Source: Mucidula mucida
Taxonomy: Eukaryota; Basidiomycota; Agaricomycetes; Agaricales; Physalacriaceae
Assembly (NCBI GenBank): GCA_015501055.1
Contig: JADNYV010000042.1
Span: forward strand, 1 to 64,000
Length of the DNA stretch: 64,000 nt
Reading direction: 5' to 3'
In this document: positions 1 to 11,100 of the stretch, one piece after another
How the letters are laid out: the number at the start of each line of letters is the position of its first letter
How positions within the stretch are numbered: the first letter of the stretch is position 1
Made by a program: the position numbers and the translations under genes
Notes under the pieces: generated by a model
The model's database searches: none
What the model saw: only the letters and a program-made list of their open reading frames with translations
Told to the model about the DNA's origin: nothing

Positions 1-1074
1 TGGAGAAGCGGCGGAAGGAGATGGACGGTGCTTTCTGATATTGCCCACTTCGATTCACCGCCGGCGACAATTTACCTGACATGTTCACAACAGCGGGTTT
101 CTACCGAGTCTCCGCCGCGTAAACGACCAAAAAATGCTTAGTACCATTTCAATCCCTAATTCTTGAACATGTCACAGCAAAGGGTCAGGTAACGTTCATA
201 CACGGTCACATGGCGATCCCTCGCGACAGCTTGAGCTTGTATGGTAAAGCCAGGCGACTTGATACGACAGAATGCGGTGATTTCTAAATGGAGTCATCTA
301 GTTTCTGATTAATGTAAGTGACGGTCTGAGCTGTACGTGCGAGATATCATGGTCGGAATAAAGTCCTCTAGCTTGCGCGAATGAATATGAGCTTCCATCA
401 TCCAACCGTCTCCAAGGCAAACGTTCCAGAAGTAACTCTTCGCTCCGCCGGGCCAGTCGAAAGCTATTTGCAGGAATAAAGTTCATGTTATGCCGACTCC
501 TTATGGCGCGACGACGACTAGTGTTGAGAACGAGGTGTAGTACGCGGAATTTTCTTGGAAGCGGATCTTGTGAGGAGAGAGATGAAAGAGTCATCGCCGT
601 GCCACTCTGCGTTGTTGAGGGTGTGCCAAGCATGGACGCCCTTGAGCCACGTAACGATGGTATCACCTGGGGTGGCTCTTTCTTTGTGTGCCCAGGCGAC
701 GAAACCCTGAATGCATTGAACAACACGGTCGAGTGACAGTAACAAACGTGTTTACGGCGAGAAGAATCGTAGACGCTGGCATGCGATCGGATTCAGGAGA
801 CTCATTTCTATCACAGAACTGGTGAAAGCAAAGAAGGCCTATGCCGTAGTTGATGCGCGTTGGTTGGCTTATCGAATGCGTTGCGCGAGAGATCCAAGAT
901 AACTGGTGTGTATAAAGTAGGAAATTTGGACAAGAGCGAGGCTTGGAATGAAAGCGAGTACGGCGAAGTCCAGCGAAAGATACGATCCTCGGGCAATACA
1001 GAGGGACGGAATTCAGAGATAGCAATTTCGTTTTCTTCTTTGGGTGTGCGCGGAATCTTGTTGCTGGTAGAAAG
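1..1074. other. Left flank without recognisable gene
   Basis: Several short reading frames overlap on both strands here, the longest about 142 codons on the minus strand (298-726). None has a recognisable domain, a consistent exon chain or a convincing start. I see no gene I can support. The last 10 bases before the LTR (ggtagaaagt across the boundary) match the element's own leader, probably by chance. Confidence 0.4.
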
Positions 1075-1604
1075 TGTTAGCGACTGACTAAGCCACGAGA
1101 CTCAACCAGGTACCACAGTAAGAACTAAGGAAGAAAGCGTTCGTGTTCGTAGAACTAGGCTAGGCCAGGTGTATAAACGAGATCGGAACTAAAGTACAAT
1201 GATACTATACTACTGCTTATATACTAGTAAGCCTGTGTTTGGGACTCCTTGTCCATACGTGTTTCCGCTAGGGATAACTCCACGCCCTTGACCCAGTGTT
1301 GTATGCTACTAGTCCATGAAACCATTAAATACGAGTGGTAACTGCATGTGAGTAATAATACTGAAACGACCATGTGTGCTACGAGTGTCGGTGGTGTGTA
1401 TACAATAGGAGGTCCATGAGGTATCGGCATGTATGATGTCATCCATGTGTTAGGTGTGTGTCCGACATGAGTACGGCTTCGGTAATGAAAAGGAGTACGA
1501 TTGGTGACAAAACAGATGATGAAACAGTCCGTTGGTTGATAAGACAATCCCCCCGATAAGATATGATAAGATGTGAGAATGTGAAAATATGGCGATTCAT
1601 AACA
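1075..1604 (-). repeat. LTR 1: 3' LTR of Gypsy element A
   Basis: This 530-bp LTR starts TGTTAG and ends ATAACA on the plus strand, so it has the TG..CA ends of retroviral-type LTRs. It is directly followed by a purine-rich tract on the minus strand, which marks it as the 3' LTR of a minus-strand element. It shares diagnostic bases with the LTR at 13587 (for example gtggtaactgc and gtcggtggtg) against LTRs 2 and 3. The five bases outside it (gaaag) are not repeated beyond the far end of the array (caaca). Confidence 0.9.
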
Positions 1605-1618
1605 TCACCCCCTCCTTA
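1605..1618 (-). promoter_or_regulatory. Polypurine tract of element A
   Basis: On the minus strand the bases read aaggagggggtga and abut the 3' LTR. This is the expected primer site for plus-strand DNA synthesis. The same tract abuts the LTRs ending at 8135 and 14112. It overlaps the pol stop codon (TAA, 1616-1618). Confidence 0.8.
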
Positions 1619-3984
1619 AGGCGCAAGTTCCATTCTGCGCCAGACTTGCTCCATGAGGGCTGCAGAGGGTAGCGTGACGTCGAGGGGTTCGGTATCGGGC
1701 GGTGGCATGGGTCGGAATAGATGTAATGGAAATTGCGACATGGGAACTTCAATGCGAGCAAGCGCAGGTGGCTTCGGCTTGTTTGGGTACTGCTGGTGGA
1801 AATCGCGAATAGCTTCGTCGGCATTCTTGAGATTGCATGCCGGTTCCCATGTCTGTTCGTGTGTGCCATAACCCTTCCAGTGAACCTTGTATTGAAAACC
1901 CCCGCGGTACTTCCGGGAATTAACCACTTTCTCAACCTCCCATTCCGGTTCGGCGCCTTCCAGCACAGGTGGTGGACACGTGTCTCGGGGTTGTGTCGGA
2001 AATTGGGGCTCGTGGTAAGGCGTCAACAGGGCCTCATTGAATACGGGATGGATGCTTTTCCACGTGTGAGGAATCTGGAGCTTGTAAGAGCTCGTCCCGA
2101 CTTTCTTGATCACTTTGAATGGCCCGAAACGTTTGTCATCGAGCTTCTTCATTGGTCGGTCCGTGCTGAGATTTGTCCCTTCCAGCCATACTTTGTCGCC
2201 CGCCTTGTATTCTACTGTGTCTGTCCGCTTCCTGTCATAAAACCGTTTCATATCCTCCTTTGCCATCTTCAATGCTGACCCCACTTCGTCCCATGTTTTC
2301 CTCATGCTGTCGGCAAACTCCTGCGCAGTCTCGTTTCTCGATGCCGTTTTCGGAGCGGTGCCTTTGTAGGGATGTCTGCCCATATCTGCAAAAAACGGAG
2401 TGACTTTGGTCGCCGAGTGAACTCGATCGTTGTAAACGAATTCAGCAGAGGGTAGCCATTCGTGCCAGTCGTTTTGATGGTAGTTGACAAATAACCGTAA
2501 GAAATGTTCTATCTCTTGGTTCAGCCGTTCCGTCTGCCCATTTGCCTGTGGATGATATGCCGTTGTAAAGTTTCCTTGTATGCCCAACAACCGGTACAAC
2601 TCCTTCATGAAACGCGAGTGATATTGTGGACCGCGATCATGTATCATCTGTCGTGGCATCCCATGTATGGGGAAAATGCGATCACGGTAAATGCGGGCCA
2701 TGCCTTCTGACGTCAGAGTGGTGTGTGTCGGTATGATGCGTAATCGCTTTGTGAAATGGTCCACAAATGTGCTGATCGCGTTGTATCCTCCTGATTCCGG
2801 CAGTTCTCCAATCATGTCCGTCCCTACTATCTCCCATGGCTCGCTTGGCACATCAATAGGATGAAGAGGTGCAGCCGGCTTCGTGCGATGTGACTTTGTG
2901 ACCTGGCATTTTTGACACCCTTCTACGTATTCACGGACGTCTCGGCTGATTCCTGGCCACCAATAGGTACTGTGATCAGCTCGAGGGTCTTGTATTGTCC
3001 GGGATGCCCTGCAAGCTGTGCGTCGTGATGCATTCCGATAACTTTTCCCCGCAATTCCTTGTCCTTCGGTATGTAAATACGATCTTTCCACATAATAAGT
3101 CCATTTTCCTTCTCTTCCCATCCTTTTTCTTTGTTTTCTAATGCTTTTTGTATGTATCTGTCTTTGTTTCCTTTTCTTTGTTTGAATTTGTTAAGTAATT
3201 CGTCCTCCGGTGTAGCTACTGTATGTAAAGAGAATTGAATTTGTGAAATAAAAAACTCCGGCTTGAGCAAAACAATGTTTTCGTTATCTTTTTCCCCCTT
3301 CTCAAGGCCTGTCATCCTTGACAAGGCATCAGCTTTCCCCATCGTCTTGCCCGGCTTGTGAATCATCTGTATGTCATATTCTGCTAACTCCGTAACCCAT
3401 CTCGCCTGCCTCCGATTCAACTTCTGTGGCTTCCGGAAGTACTGGAGGTTTTGATGATCGGTAAACACCTCTACCGTTTCCTTTGCTCTAAGGAGATATT
3501 GCCTCCAGTCGTCAATTGAGTCCATAATAGCCATCATCTCTTTGTCATAGATCTCATAATTGCGCTCTACTTCGTTCAGCGCGCGAGACCGAAAGGCTAC
3601 TGGTCTCCATTTTCTGTCAACAAACTGGAAAAGAACCGCCCCGTTCGCATAGTTTGAGGAGTCCGCCTTGACTCGAAACTTGCCATCGTCGTGTGGTACA
3701 ATCAGAACGGGTTCTTCCGTCATCCTCCGCTTCAACTCCTCAAATGCCTCGTGCTGCTCCATGCCCCAAACCCACTCGCCCTTCCCGGTTAGCGATGTCA
3801 ATGGCTTCGCTACTCCCGCAAATCCCCGGATGAAACGTCGGTAGAAGTTGCAGAAGCCCAGGAATGACTGTACTTCCTTCTTCTTCGTCGGCTCCTTCCA
3901 TTCCTTTACTACGGCCACTTTTGCCAGATCCATCTTCACCTCTCCTCCTCCAACAATAACTCCTAAGTAGTCTACAGTATGTGC
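1616..3984 (-). pseudogene. Element A, 3' half of pol (RT end, RNase H, integrase, chromodomain)
   Basis: Reading leftwards from 3984, this encodes the end of reverse transcriptase (TVDYLGVIVGGGEVKMD), an RNase H domain (KADSSNYANGAVLF.. and FTDHQNLQYF), the zinc-binding integrase N-terminus (HHDAQLAGHPG..CQKC), and the integrase core with its D (GTDMIG), D (HDRGPQYHS) and E (QTERLNQEIEHF). A GPF motif (KRFGPFKVIKKVG) and a chromodomain (VHWKGYGTHEQTWEP) follow. The chromodomain places the element among chromoviruses, whose chromodomains can direct integration to marked chromatin. One single-base loss near 2967, just before YWWPGISRDVREYVEGC, breaks the frame. The 5' part of the gene is absent here because it lies inverted at 4514-7606. 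Confidence 0.88.
3980..3984. repeat. Target-site copy TGTGC (left)
   Basis: The five bases before LTR 2 are TGTGC. The five bases before LTR 3 (7602-7606) are GCACA, the reverse complement. This is the expected 5-bp target duplication of B inserted into A's reverse transcriptase region, with one copy now inverted. Confidence 0.75.
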
Positions 3985-4513
3985 TGTTATGAATGACCAT
4001 ATTTTCACACTTTCACATCTTATCATATCTTATCGGGGGCCTTGTCTTATCAACCAACGAACTGTTTCATCATCTGTTTCGTCATCGATCATACTCCTTT
4101 TCATTACCGAAGCCGTACTCATGTCGGACACACACCCAACACATGGATGACATCATACATGCCGATACCTCATGGACTCCCTATTGTATACACACCGCCG
4201 ACACTCGTAGCACACATGGTCGTTTCAGTATTATTACTTACATGCAGATACCACTCGTATTTAATGGTTTCACGGACTAGTAGCATACAACACTGGGTCA
4301 AGGGCGTGGAGCATCCCTAGTAGAAACGCGTATGGACAAGGAGTCTCAAACACAGACTTACTAGTATATAAGCAGTAGTGTAGTATCATTGTACTTTAGT
4401 TCCGATCTCGTTTATACACCTGGCCTAGCCTAGTCTTACGAACGCGAACGCTTTCTTCCTTAGTTCTTGCTGTGGTACCTGGTTGAGTCTCGTGGCTTAG
4501 TCAGTCGCTAACA
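3985..4513 (+). repeat. LTR 2, plus orientation
   Basis: This 529-bp LTR (TGTTATG..GCTAACA) is in front of the plus-strand gag/pol half. Compared piece by piece, it appears identical to LTR 3 (7607-8135) in inverted orientation, while differing from LTR 4 at about ten positions. It contains the element promoter: a TATATAAG box at 4365 and a predicted RNA start about 32 bases later. The reading frame of about 92 codons inside it is not a gene. Confidence 0.92.
4365..4408 (+). promoter_or_regulatory. LTR promoter: TATA box and predicted RNA start
   Basis: TATATAAG lies at 4365-4372. About 32 bases downstream is TAGTTCCGATCT (4397-4408). These twelve bases are exactly complementary to the bases just after the LTR (4516-4527). 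If transcription starts at or near 4397, the RNA 5' end can pair with the primer-binding site. The spacing matches ordinary polymerase II promoters. Confidence 0.65.
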
Positions 4514-4515
4514 GA

Positions 4516-4527
4516 AGATCGGAACTA
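4516..4527 (+). promoter_or_regulatory. Primer-binding site of self-priming type
   Basis: The bases AGATCGGAACTA start two bases after the LTR end. They do not resemble the 3' end of a tRNA (no TGG start). Instead they are the exact complement of the predicted first 12 bases of the element RNA. This is the arrangement known for Tf1/sushi chromoviruses, where the folded RNA 5' end is cut and used as primer. Element B has the same site on the minus strand (13573-13584); in element C one base has changed (ttctga for ttccga). Confidence 0.7.
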
Positions 4528-5112
4528 CTTTCTACCACCTACCACACATCCCTGATCGTCGATCAGCACTTCGCTGTTTGATCATCGCACATTCCCCTAT
4601 TCCCTTTCCCTGTTTACAGATCGACGGATTCCTAATTCCAGCGCACGTCCGCATACGTGTGTATTGGTCCCAGTAGCGCCGGCTAACAGTTAGAGATAAC
4701 TGCCTCGGGTGCTGGAAGTAGCCGCTCTCACGAGAACGAACTTTTGGCAGTTGCACTTCAGTGGGCGCTGTTTACGGGTCAAACCCCGTTCCCAGGAAAA
4801 CTTCGGCTTACCTCACACCAGAGGGACGTCGGCTGGGCAATTGCGAACTTGTGACGAGCTCTTGGGCTCCGTAGATACGTAGTCAGTAGTCGGTAAAATA
4901 GCGTAGACAGTTACGATACCTACCTACTTTACTTACCTTACGATACACATCATCATTCCCCACCCTACCAAGTCCTGGATTCTATTTCAGATCTAGGCAA
5001 TCCCTCCCTATTCATCCAAACCTCTATTCCCTCACCCGTTTCATCCAAATCCGCATCACCCATATCACCACTTTCACCCTTTCACTCTCCGATCCCATCA
5101 CCCCGATCCATC
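4528..5112 (+). other. 5' untranslated leader of the plus-strand half element
   Basis: This non-coding leader lies between the primer-binding site and the gag start. It is conserved in B (12992-13572) and C (18957-19537). It presumably holds packaging and dimerisation signals, but none can be pointed out from sequence alone. Confidence 0.6.
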
Positions 5113-6042
5113 ATGTCCAACGAAGCACCCGAAACCGCTCCTCACACGCCCGCTCATCATGCCGATGTCGAAATCAAAGGCCGATCCCTTGTGAACAAGC
5201 CTTACGACTATGACGGAGACAAGTCCAAGTACAAGAGCTGGTGGCGATCGATGTTCACATACATCCGTGACAAGAAGAACAACCTCACATCTGACTCCGA
5301 AAGGATCGATGTTGTTCTCTCCTACATCCGAGGAGATCACGTAGATGCATGGGTCCAGAACTACTCGGACCAGAACTTCGACGAGGAAGAAGAGGAATGG
5401 ACAGTCTCTTGGACGGAGTTCAAGGAAGATTTGAAGGAGCGATTTGTGGACTCCAACCTTGCGCAAGACGCGCAAGATCAGATCGAGCGGTTGCGCCAGG
5501 GGCAAGATACCGCTCAAGATTTCTTCCAGAAGTTCGAGGTCCTGCTCACTCAGGCAGGATATTCGAAGGATGACGCATTTGTTGTGCGACTTCTCGAGAC
5601 CAACGTCAACGAGAAGATCATTGATCAGATCTATGGTAGCCGAGACGGGTTGCCAGAGAAGTACAAGGATTGGAAGGCACAGATCCTTCAGATCGATCAG
5701 CTGTGGAGAAGGCGGGCGGCGAGCAAGAGGTCCGGCATGCAGTCCCGGCCTCAAGCTCCGCAGGTAGCTACATCGAGAGCTAATCCTACGAACCCACCTC
5801 CAACGCCGATCACACGACGAGATGCTACCGGTGTTACCTATGGAGGAGCCGGCAGGCCGATGGACATCGACAACGCACGTCGAAGAGGACTTTGCTTCAG
5901 CTGTGGCGAACACGGCCATGTCAGCAGGTTCTGTCCCAAGAAGGGTCGACCCCAGACAATTCGGGGCTTATGGACCGAAATGAATGACGAAGAGAAGAGG
6001 AAGCTGGCTGAAGAGTTGGGTTTTGCGAAGCTCCCGCAGTAG
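5113..6042 (+). CDS. gag: Gag polyprotein of Gypsy element (best copy)
   Basis: This 309-residue frame is the only unbroken gag in the array. A retrotransposon capsid domain spans roughly residues 30-150 ([41 protein letters not shown]). A single CCHC zinc knuckle, [14 protein letters not shown], sits near residue 261, fitting CX2CX4HX4C. The start is the first ATG after the leader and is shared by all copies. The stop codon lies inside the loop of a predicted RNA hairpin that follows a slippery heptamer, so some ribosomes should continue into pol. The protein would form the particle and bind element RNA. It belongs to the inverted 5' half of element A, whose pol is truncated. Confidence 0.9.
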   Translation: MSNEAPETAPHTPAHHADVEIKGRSLVNKPYDYDGDKSKYKSWWRSMFTYIRDKKNNLTSDSERIDVVLSYIRGDHVDAWVQNYSDQNFDEEEEEWTVSWTEFKEDLKERFVDSNLAQDAQDQIERLRQGQDTAQDFFQKFEVLLTQAGYSKDDAFVVRLLETNVNEKIIDQIYGSRDGLPEKYKDWKAQILQIDQLWRRRAASKRSGMQSRPQAPQVATSRANPTNPPPTPITRRDATGVTYGGAGRPMDIDNARRRGLCFSCGEHGHVSRFCPKKGRPQTIRGLWTEMNDEEKRKLAEELGFAKLPQ

Positions 6043-6060
6043 ACGCAGTCCTGCCGGAGC
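6018..6060 (+). promoter_or_regulatory. Gag-pol -1 ribosomal frameshift signal
   Basis: The gag codons TTG GGT TTT contain the canonical heptamer G_GGT_TTT (6018-6024). After a 5-base spacer, 6030-6039 (gctcccgcag) pairs with 6051-6060 (ctgccggagc): ten positions with one C/C mismatch and an 11-base loop containing the gag stop. The pol frame opens at 6012 and is in the -1 frame. The heptamer and both stem arms are identical in B and C, where the heptamer of B is at 12085-12091 on the minus strand. Confidence 0.75.
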
Positions 6061-7606
6061 AGTCATCAAGGAAAAAGTCGTCAGATGCAGAATCTATTTA
6101 CAGTACGGGTACTGAAACATCTAAAATATCATCGACGACTTTACCACCAAAACCTGCGAAAGAAAGATTTGAGCCAAATACGCCTGAGTGGATCGCACAA
6201 CGGCTAAGAGAGGATGACGTGTCGAGAGCAGTGGGAATTTTGAGAGCATGGATGCCGGAGCGGAGAGAGAGAGAAGCAACGGAGGAGAAGGTGATGGCGA
6301 TCAGAGCGTTGACAAAGGAAGCTGCGGTGGAAGTTGTGACGGAGTTGAAAAAGTCGAGGAAGTACATCCGGGGAACAAAGGGGCAGGACATGAAACTCCG
6401 AGTAACCATAGAGAGCGTACACACAGGCTCTGAATGGGAAACGAGTGCCCTTCTTGACAGTGGAGCAACGGGTTCTTGTGTCAATAAAGAATTCGTCGAG
6501 AAGAACGGACTTCCGATCAAGGAGTTACCGGTCAAGCTCCCTGTTTACAATGCGGATGGAACCCTAAACGAGGGAGGAGCAATCGAAGGTTTTGTGGAGG
6601 TCCGGATGAAGATCGGAGATCACGCCGAAAAGATTGAGTTGGCCGTCACCAATCTTGGCAAAACAAGTATCTTTTTGGGGCTAGATTGGCTACGATATCA
6701 CAACCCCACAATCAACTGGACGGAATCAACATTGACCTTTGATCGATGCCCAGACCGTTGCGGCTATCTACCCGAGTACAACTCACCGGAAGATGAAGGA
6801 GAAGACGTAGAAGAGAAGTTGGAAGAGGGAGAGCGTTTGTTCTGGATGGACTGGGACAACTATCGCAAAAGCGGAGAAAAGCTGAGATCACAACAGCCTT
6901 CATCCGCTGCTGCACCTTACATCGAGGAATTTTCCGATGTATTCAGCAAGGCGGACTTTGACAAGTTACCGGAGCGAAGACCCTGGGATCACGCGATAGA
7001 ACTTACGCCTGGTTCCAAACCGGTTGACTGCAAGGTTTATCCCCTTAGTCCATCCGAGCAGAAGGCGTTAGATGAGTTCCTGGAAGAAAACATACGGACG
7101 GGACGTATACGGCCATTAATTTCACCTATGGCATCCCCCTTCTTCTTTGTCAAAAAGAAGGATGGAAGCCTTCGGCCAGTACAAGATTATCGGAAGTTGA
7201 ACGACATGACAATCAAGAACCGATATCCCTTGCCGTTGATCCAGGAGCTTATCGACAAGTTGAAGGGAGCAAAGGTTTTCACAAAGATGGATGTCCGATG
7301 GGGTTACAATAACATCCGGATCAAAGAAGGTGATGAGTGGAAAGCGGCGTTTAGAACAAACCGAGGCCTGTTCGAGCCCTCAGTCATGTTCTTCGGACTC
7401 ACAAACTCGCCGGCAACGTTCCAATCGTTCATGAATCACATTCTGAAGGAGCTGATTGATGAAGGACATGTTATAGTTTACTTGGATGACATACTTATCT
7501 TTACAAACACGTTGGAAGAACATAGGCATATTGTACGACGAGTATTAGAAATATGACAAGTAAATAAGTTGTATTTAAAACCCGAGAAATGTAGTTTCGA
7601 GGCACA
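6024..7606 (+). pseudogene. Element A, 5' half of pol (protease, reverse transcriptase start)
   Basis: The pol frame is open from 6012, in the -1 frame to gag, so it has no start codon of its own. The aspartic protease motif is LLDSGATGS, followed by [17 protein letters not shown]. The reverse transcriptase has [43 protein letters not shown] and the catalytic YLDD ([11 protein letters not shown]). A TGA stop at 7554-7556 replaces the leucine codon found in element B. The coding stretch then ends abruptly at GGCACA (7606) against LTR 3. The missing remainder is the minus-strand piece 1616-3984. Confidence 0.88.
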
Positions 7607-8135
7607 TGTTAGCGACTGACTAAGCCACGAGACTCAACCAGGTACCACAGCAAGAACTAAGGAAGAAAGCGTTCGCGTTCGTAAGACTAGGCTAGGCCAG
7701 GTGTATAAACGAGATCGGAACTAAAGTACAATGATACTACACTACTGCTTATATACTAGTAAGTCTGTGTTTGAGACTCCTTGTCCATACGCGTTTCTAC
7801 TAGGGATGCTCCACGCCCTTGACCCAGTGTTGTATGCTACTAGTCCGTGAAACCATTAAATACGAGTGGTATCTGCATGTAAGTAATAATACTGAAACGA
7901 CCATGTGTGCTACGAGTGTCGGCGGTGTGTATACAATAGGGAGTCCATGAGGTATCGGCATGTATGATGTCATCCATGTGTTGGGTGTGTGTCCGACATG
8001 AGTACGGCTTCGGTAATGAAAAGGAGTATGATCGATGACGAAACAGATGATGAAACAGTTCGTTGGTTGATAAGACAAGGCCCCCGATAAGATATGATAA
8101 GATGTGAAAGTGTGAAAATATGGTCATTCATAACA
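7607..8135 (-). repeat. LTR 3: 3' LTR of element B
   Basis: This 529-bp LTR has TGTTAG..TAACA ends and is followed by the minus-strand polypurine tract (8136-8148). Its sequence appears identical to LTR 2 in the opposite orientation. That pair is therefore best read as the two original LTRs of the youngest insertion, element B, although they no longer flank B. Confidence 0.9.
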
Positions 8136-8146
8136 TCACCCCCTCC

Positions 8147-11100
8147 TTAAGGCGCAAGTTCCATTCTGCGCCAGATTTGCTCCATGAGGGCCGCAGAGGG
8201 TAGCGTGACATCAATAGGTTCGGTGTCAGGCGGTGGCATGGGTTGGAATAGGTGTGATGGAAATTGCGACATAGGGACTTCGATGCGAGCAAGCGCAGGT
8301 GGCTTCGGCTTTTTCGGGTACTGCTGGTGGAAATCGCGAATGGCTTCGTCGGCATTCTTGAGATTGCATGCCGGTTCCCATGTCTGTTCGTGTGTGCCAT
8401 AACCCTTCCAGTGAACCTTGTATTGAAAACCCCCGCGGTACTTCCGGGAATTCACCACTTTCTCAACCTCCCATTCCGGTTCGGCTCCTTCCAGCACAGG
8501 TGGTGGACGCGTGTCTCGGGGTTGCGTCGGAAATTGCGGCTCGTGGTAAGGCGTCAACAGAACCTCATTGAACACGGGATGAATGCTTTTCCACATGTGA
8601 GGAATCTGGAGCTTGTAAGAGCTCGTCCCGACTTTCTTGATCACTTTGAACGGCCCGAAGCGTTTGTCATCGAGCTTCTTCATTGGTCGGTCCGTGCTGA
8701 GATTCGTCCCCTCCAGCCATACCTTGTCGCCTTCCTTGTACTCTACTGCCTCTGTCCGCTTCCTGTCATAAAACCGTTTCATGTCTTCTTTTGCCATCTT
8801 CAATGCTGACCCCACTTCATCCCATGTCTTCCTCATGCCATCGGCAAACTCCTGCGCAGTCTCATTTCTCGATGCCGTTTTCGGAGCGGTGCCTTTGTAG
8901 GGATGTCTGCCCATGTCTGCGAAGAACGGAGTGACTTTGGTCGCCGAGTGAACTCGATCGTTGTAAACGAATTCAGCAGAGGTAACCATTCGTGCCAATC
9001 GTTCTGATGGTAGTTGACGAATAACCGTAAGAAATGTTCTATCTCTTGTTCACCGTTCCGTCTGCCCATTTGCCTGTGGATGGTACGCCGTCGTGAAGTT
9101 CCCTTCAATGCCCAACAGCCGGTATAACTCCTTCATGAAACGCGAGTGGTATTGCGGACCTCGATCGTGTATCATCTGTCGCGGCAATCCATGTATGGGG
9201 AAGATTCGATCGCGGTAAATACGAGCCATGCCTTCTGACGTCAGGGTGGTGTGTGTTGGTATAATGTGTAACCGCTTTGTGAAATGGTCCACAAACGTGC
9301 TGATCGCATTGTATCCTCCCGACTCCGGCAACTCGCCGATCATGTCCGTCCCAACTTTCTCCCATGGTTCGCTTGGTACGTCTATAGGATGGAGGGGTGC
9401 AGCCGGTTTTGTGCGATGTGACTTTGTAACTGGCATTTTTGACACCCTTCCACGTATTCGCGGACGTCTCGGCTAATTCCTGGCCACCAATAGGTGCGTG
9501 TGATCAACTCGAGAGTCTTGTACCGTCCGGATGCCCTGCAAGCTGTGCATCATGATGCATTCCAATAACTTTTCCCCGCAATTCCTTGTCCTTCGGTATG
9601 TAAATACGATCTTTCCATATAATAAGTCCGTTTTCCTTCTCTTCCCATCCTTTTTCTTTGTTTTCTAATGCTTTTTGTACGTATCTGTCCTTGTTTCCTT
9701 TTCTTTGTTTGATTTTGTTAAGTAATTCGTCCTCCGGTGTAGCTACTGTATGTAAAGAAAATTGAATTTGTGATATAAAAAACTCCGGTTTTAGTAAAAC
9801 AACGTTTTCGTTATCTTTTTCCCCCTTCTCAAGGCCTGTCATCCTTGACAAGGCATCAGCTTTCCCCATTGTCTTGCCCGGCTTGTGAATCATCTGTATG
9901 TCATACTCTGCCAACTCCGTAACCCATCGCGCCTGCCTCCGGTTCAACTTCTGCGGTTTCCTAAAGTACTGAAGGTTTTGATGATCGGTAAAAACCTCCA
10001 CTGTCTCCTTAGCGCCTAGGAGATATTGCCGCCAGTCGTCGATCGAGTCCATAATAGCCATCATCTCTTTGTCGTAGATCTCATAATTGCGCTCCACTTC
10101 GTTCAGCGCGCGAGATCGGAAAGCTACTGGTCTCCATTTTCCGTCAACAAACTGGGAAAGAACCGCCCCGTTCGCATAGTTCGAGGAGTCCGCCTCAACT
10201 CGAAACTTGCCTTCGTCGCGTGGTACAATCAGAACGGGTTCTTCCGTCATCCTCCGTTTCAACTCCTCAAACGCCTCATGCTGCTCCATGCCCCAAACCC
10301 ACTCGCCCTTCCCGGTTAGCGATGTCAACGGCTTTGCTACTCCCGCAAATCCCCGAATGAAACGTCGGTAGAAGTTGCAGAAGCCCAGGAATGACTGCAC
10401 TTCCTTCTTCTTCGTCGGCTCCTTCCATTCCTTCACTACAGCCACTTTTGCCGGATCCATCTTCACTTCTCCTCCTCCAACAATAACTCCTAAGTAATCT
10501 ACAGTCTGTGCCTCAAAACTACATTTCTCGGGTTTTAAATACAGCTTATTTACTCGTAATATCTCCAATACCTTTCGTACAATCTGTCTATGCTCCTCGA
10601 GAGTGTTCGTAAAGATAAGTATATCGTCTAGGTAAACTATAACATGTCCGCCGTCAATCAACTCCTTCAGATGTGATTCATGAACGATTGGAACGTTGCC
10701 GGCGAGTTTGTGAGTCCGAAGAACATGACTGAGGGCTCGAACAGGCCTCGGTTTGTTCTAAACGCCGCTTTCCACTCATCACCTTCTTTGATCCGGATGT
10801 TATTGTAACCCCATCGGACATCCATCTTTGTGAAAACCTTTGCTCCCTTCAACTTGTCGATAAGCTCCTGGATCAACGGCAAGGGGTATCGGTTCTTGAT
10901 TGTCATGTCGTTCAACTTCCGATAATCTTGTACTGGCCGAAGGCTTCCATCCTTCTTTTGACAAAGAAGAAGGTGATGCCATAGGTGAAATTGATGGCCG
11001 TATACGTCCCGTCCGTATGTTTTCTTCCAGGAACTCATCTAACGCCTTCTGCTCGGATGGACTAAGGGGATAAACCTTGCAGTCAACCGGTTTGGAACCA

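Noticed and set aside
1065..1076. Match of the left flank (ggtagaaagt) to the element leader next to the primer-binding site
   Set aside because: Only about ten bases match and nothing further upstream does. I treat it as chance or microhomology, not as a hidden element end.
4042..4320. A reading frame of about 92 codons repeated in every LTR (also at 7800-8078, 13779-14108, 19743-20084)
   Set aside because: It lies inside LTRs on the promoter-antisense or leader side, changes with each LTR mutation and has no domain. It repeats only because the LTR repeats.
5098..5919. A 273-codon open frame antisense to gag
   Set aside because: It mirrors the gag codons, has no motif of its own, and is broken in sister copies by the same single-base losses as gag.
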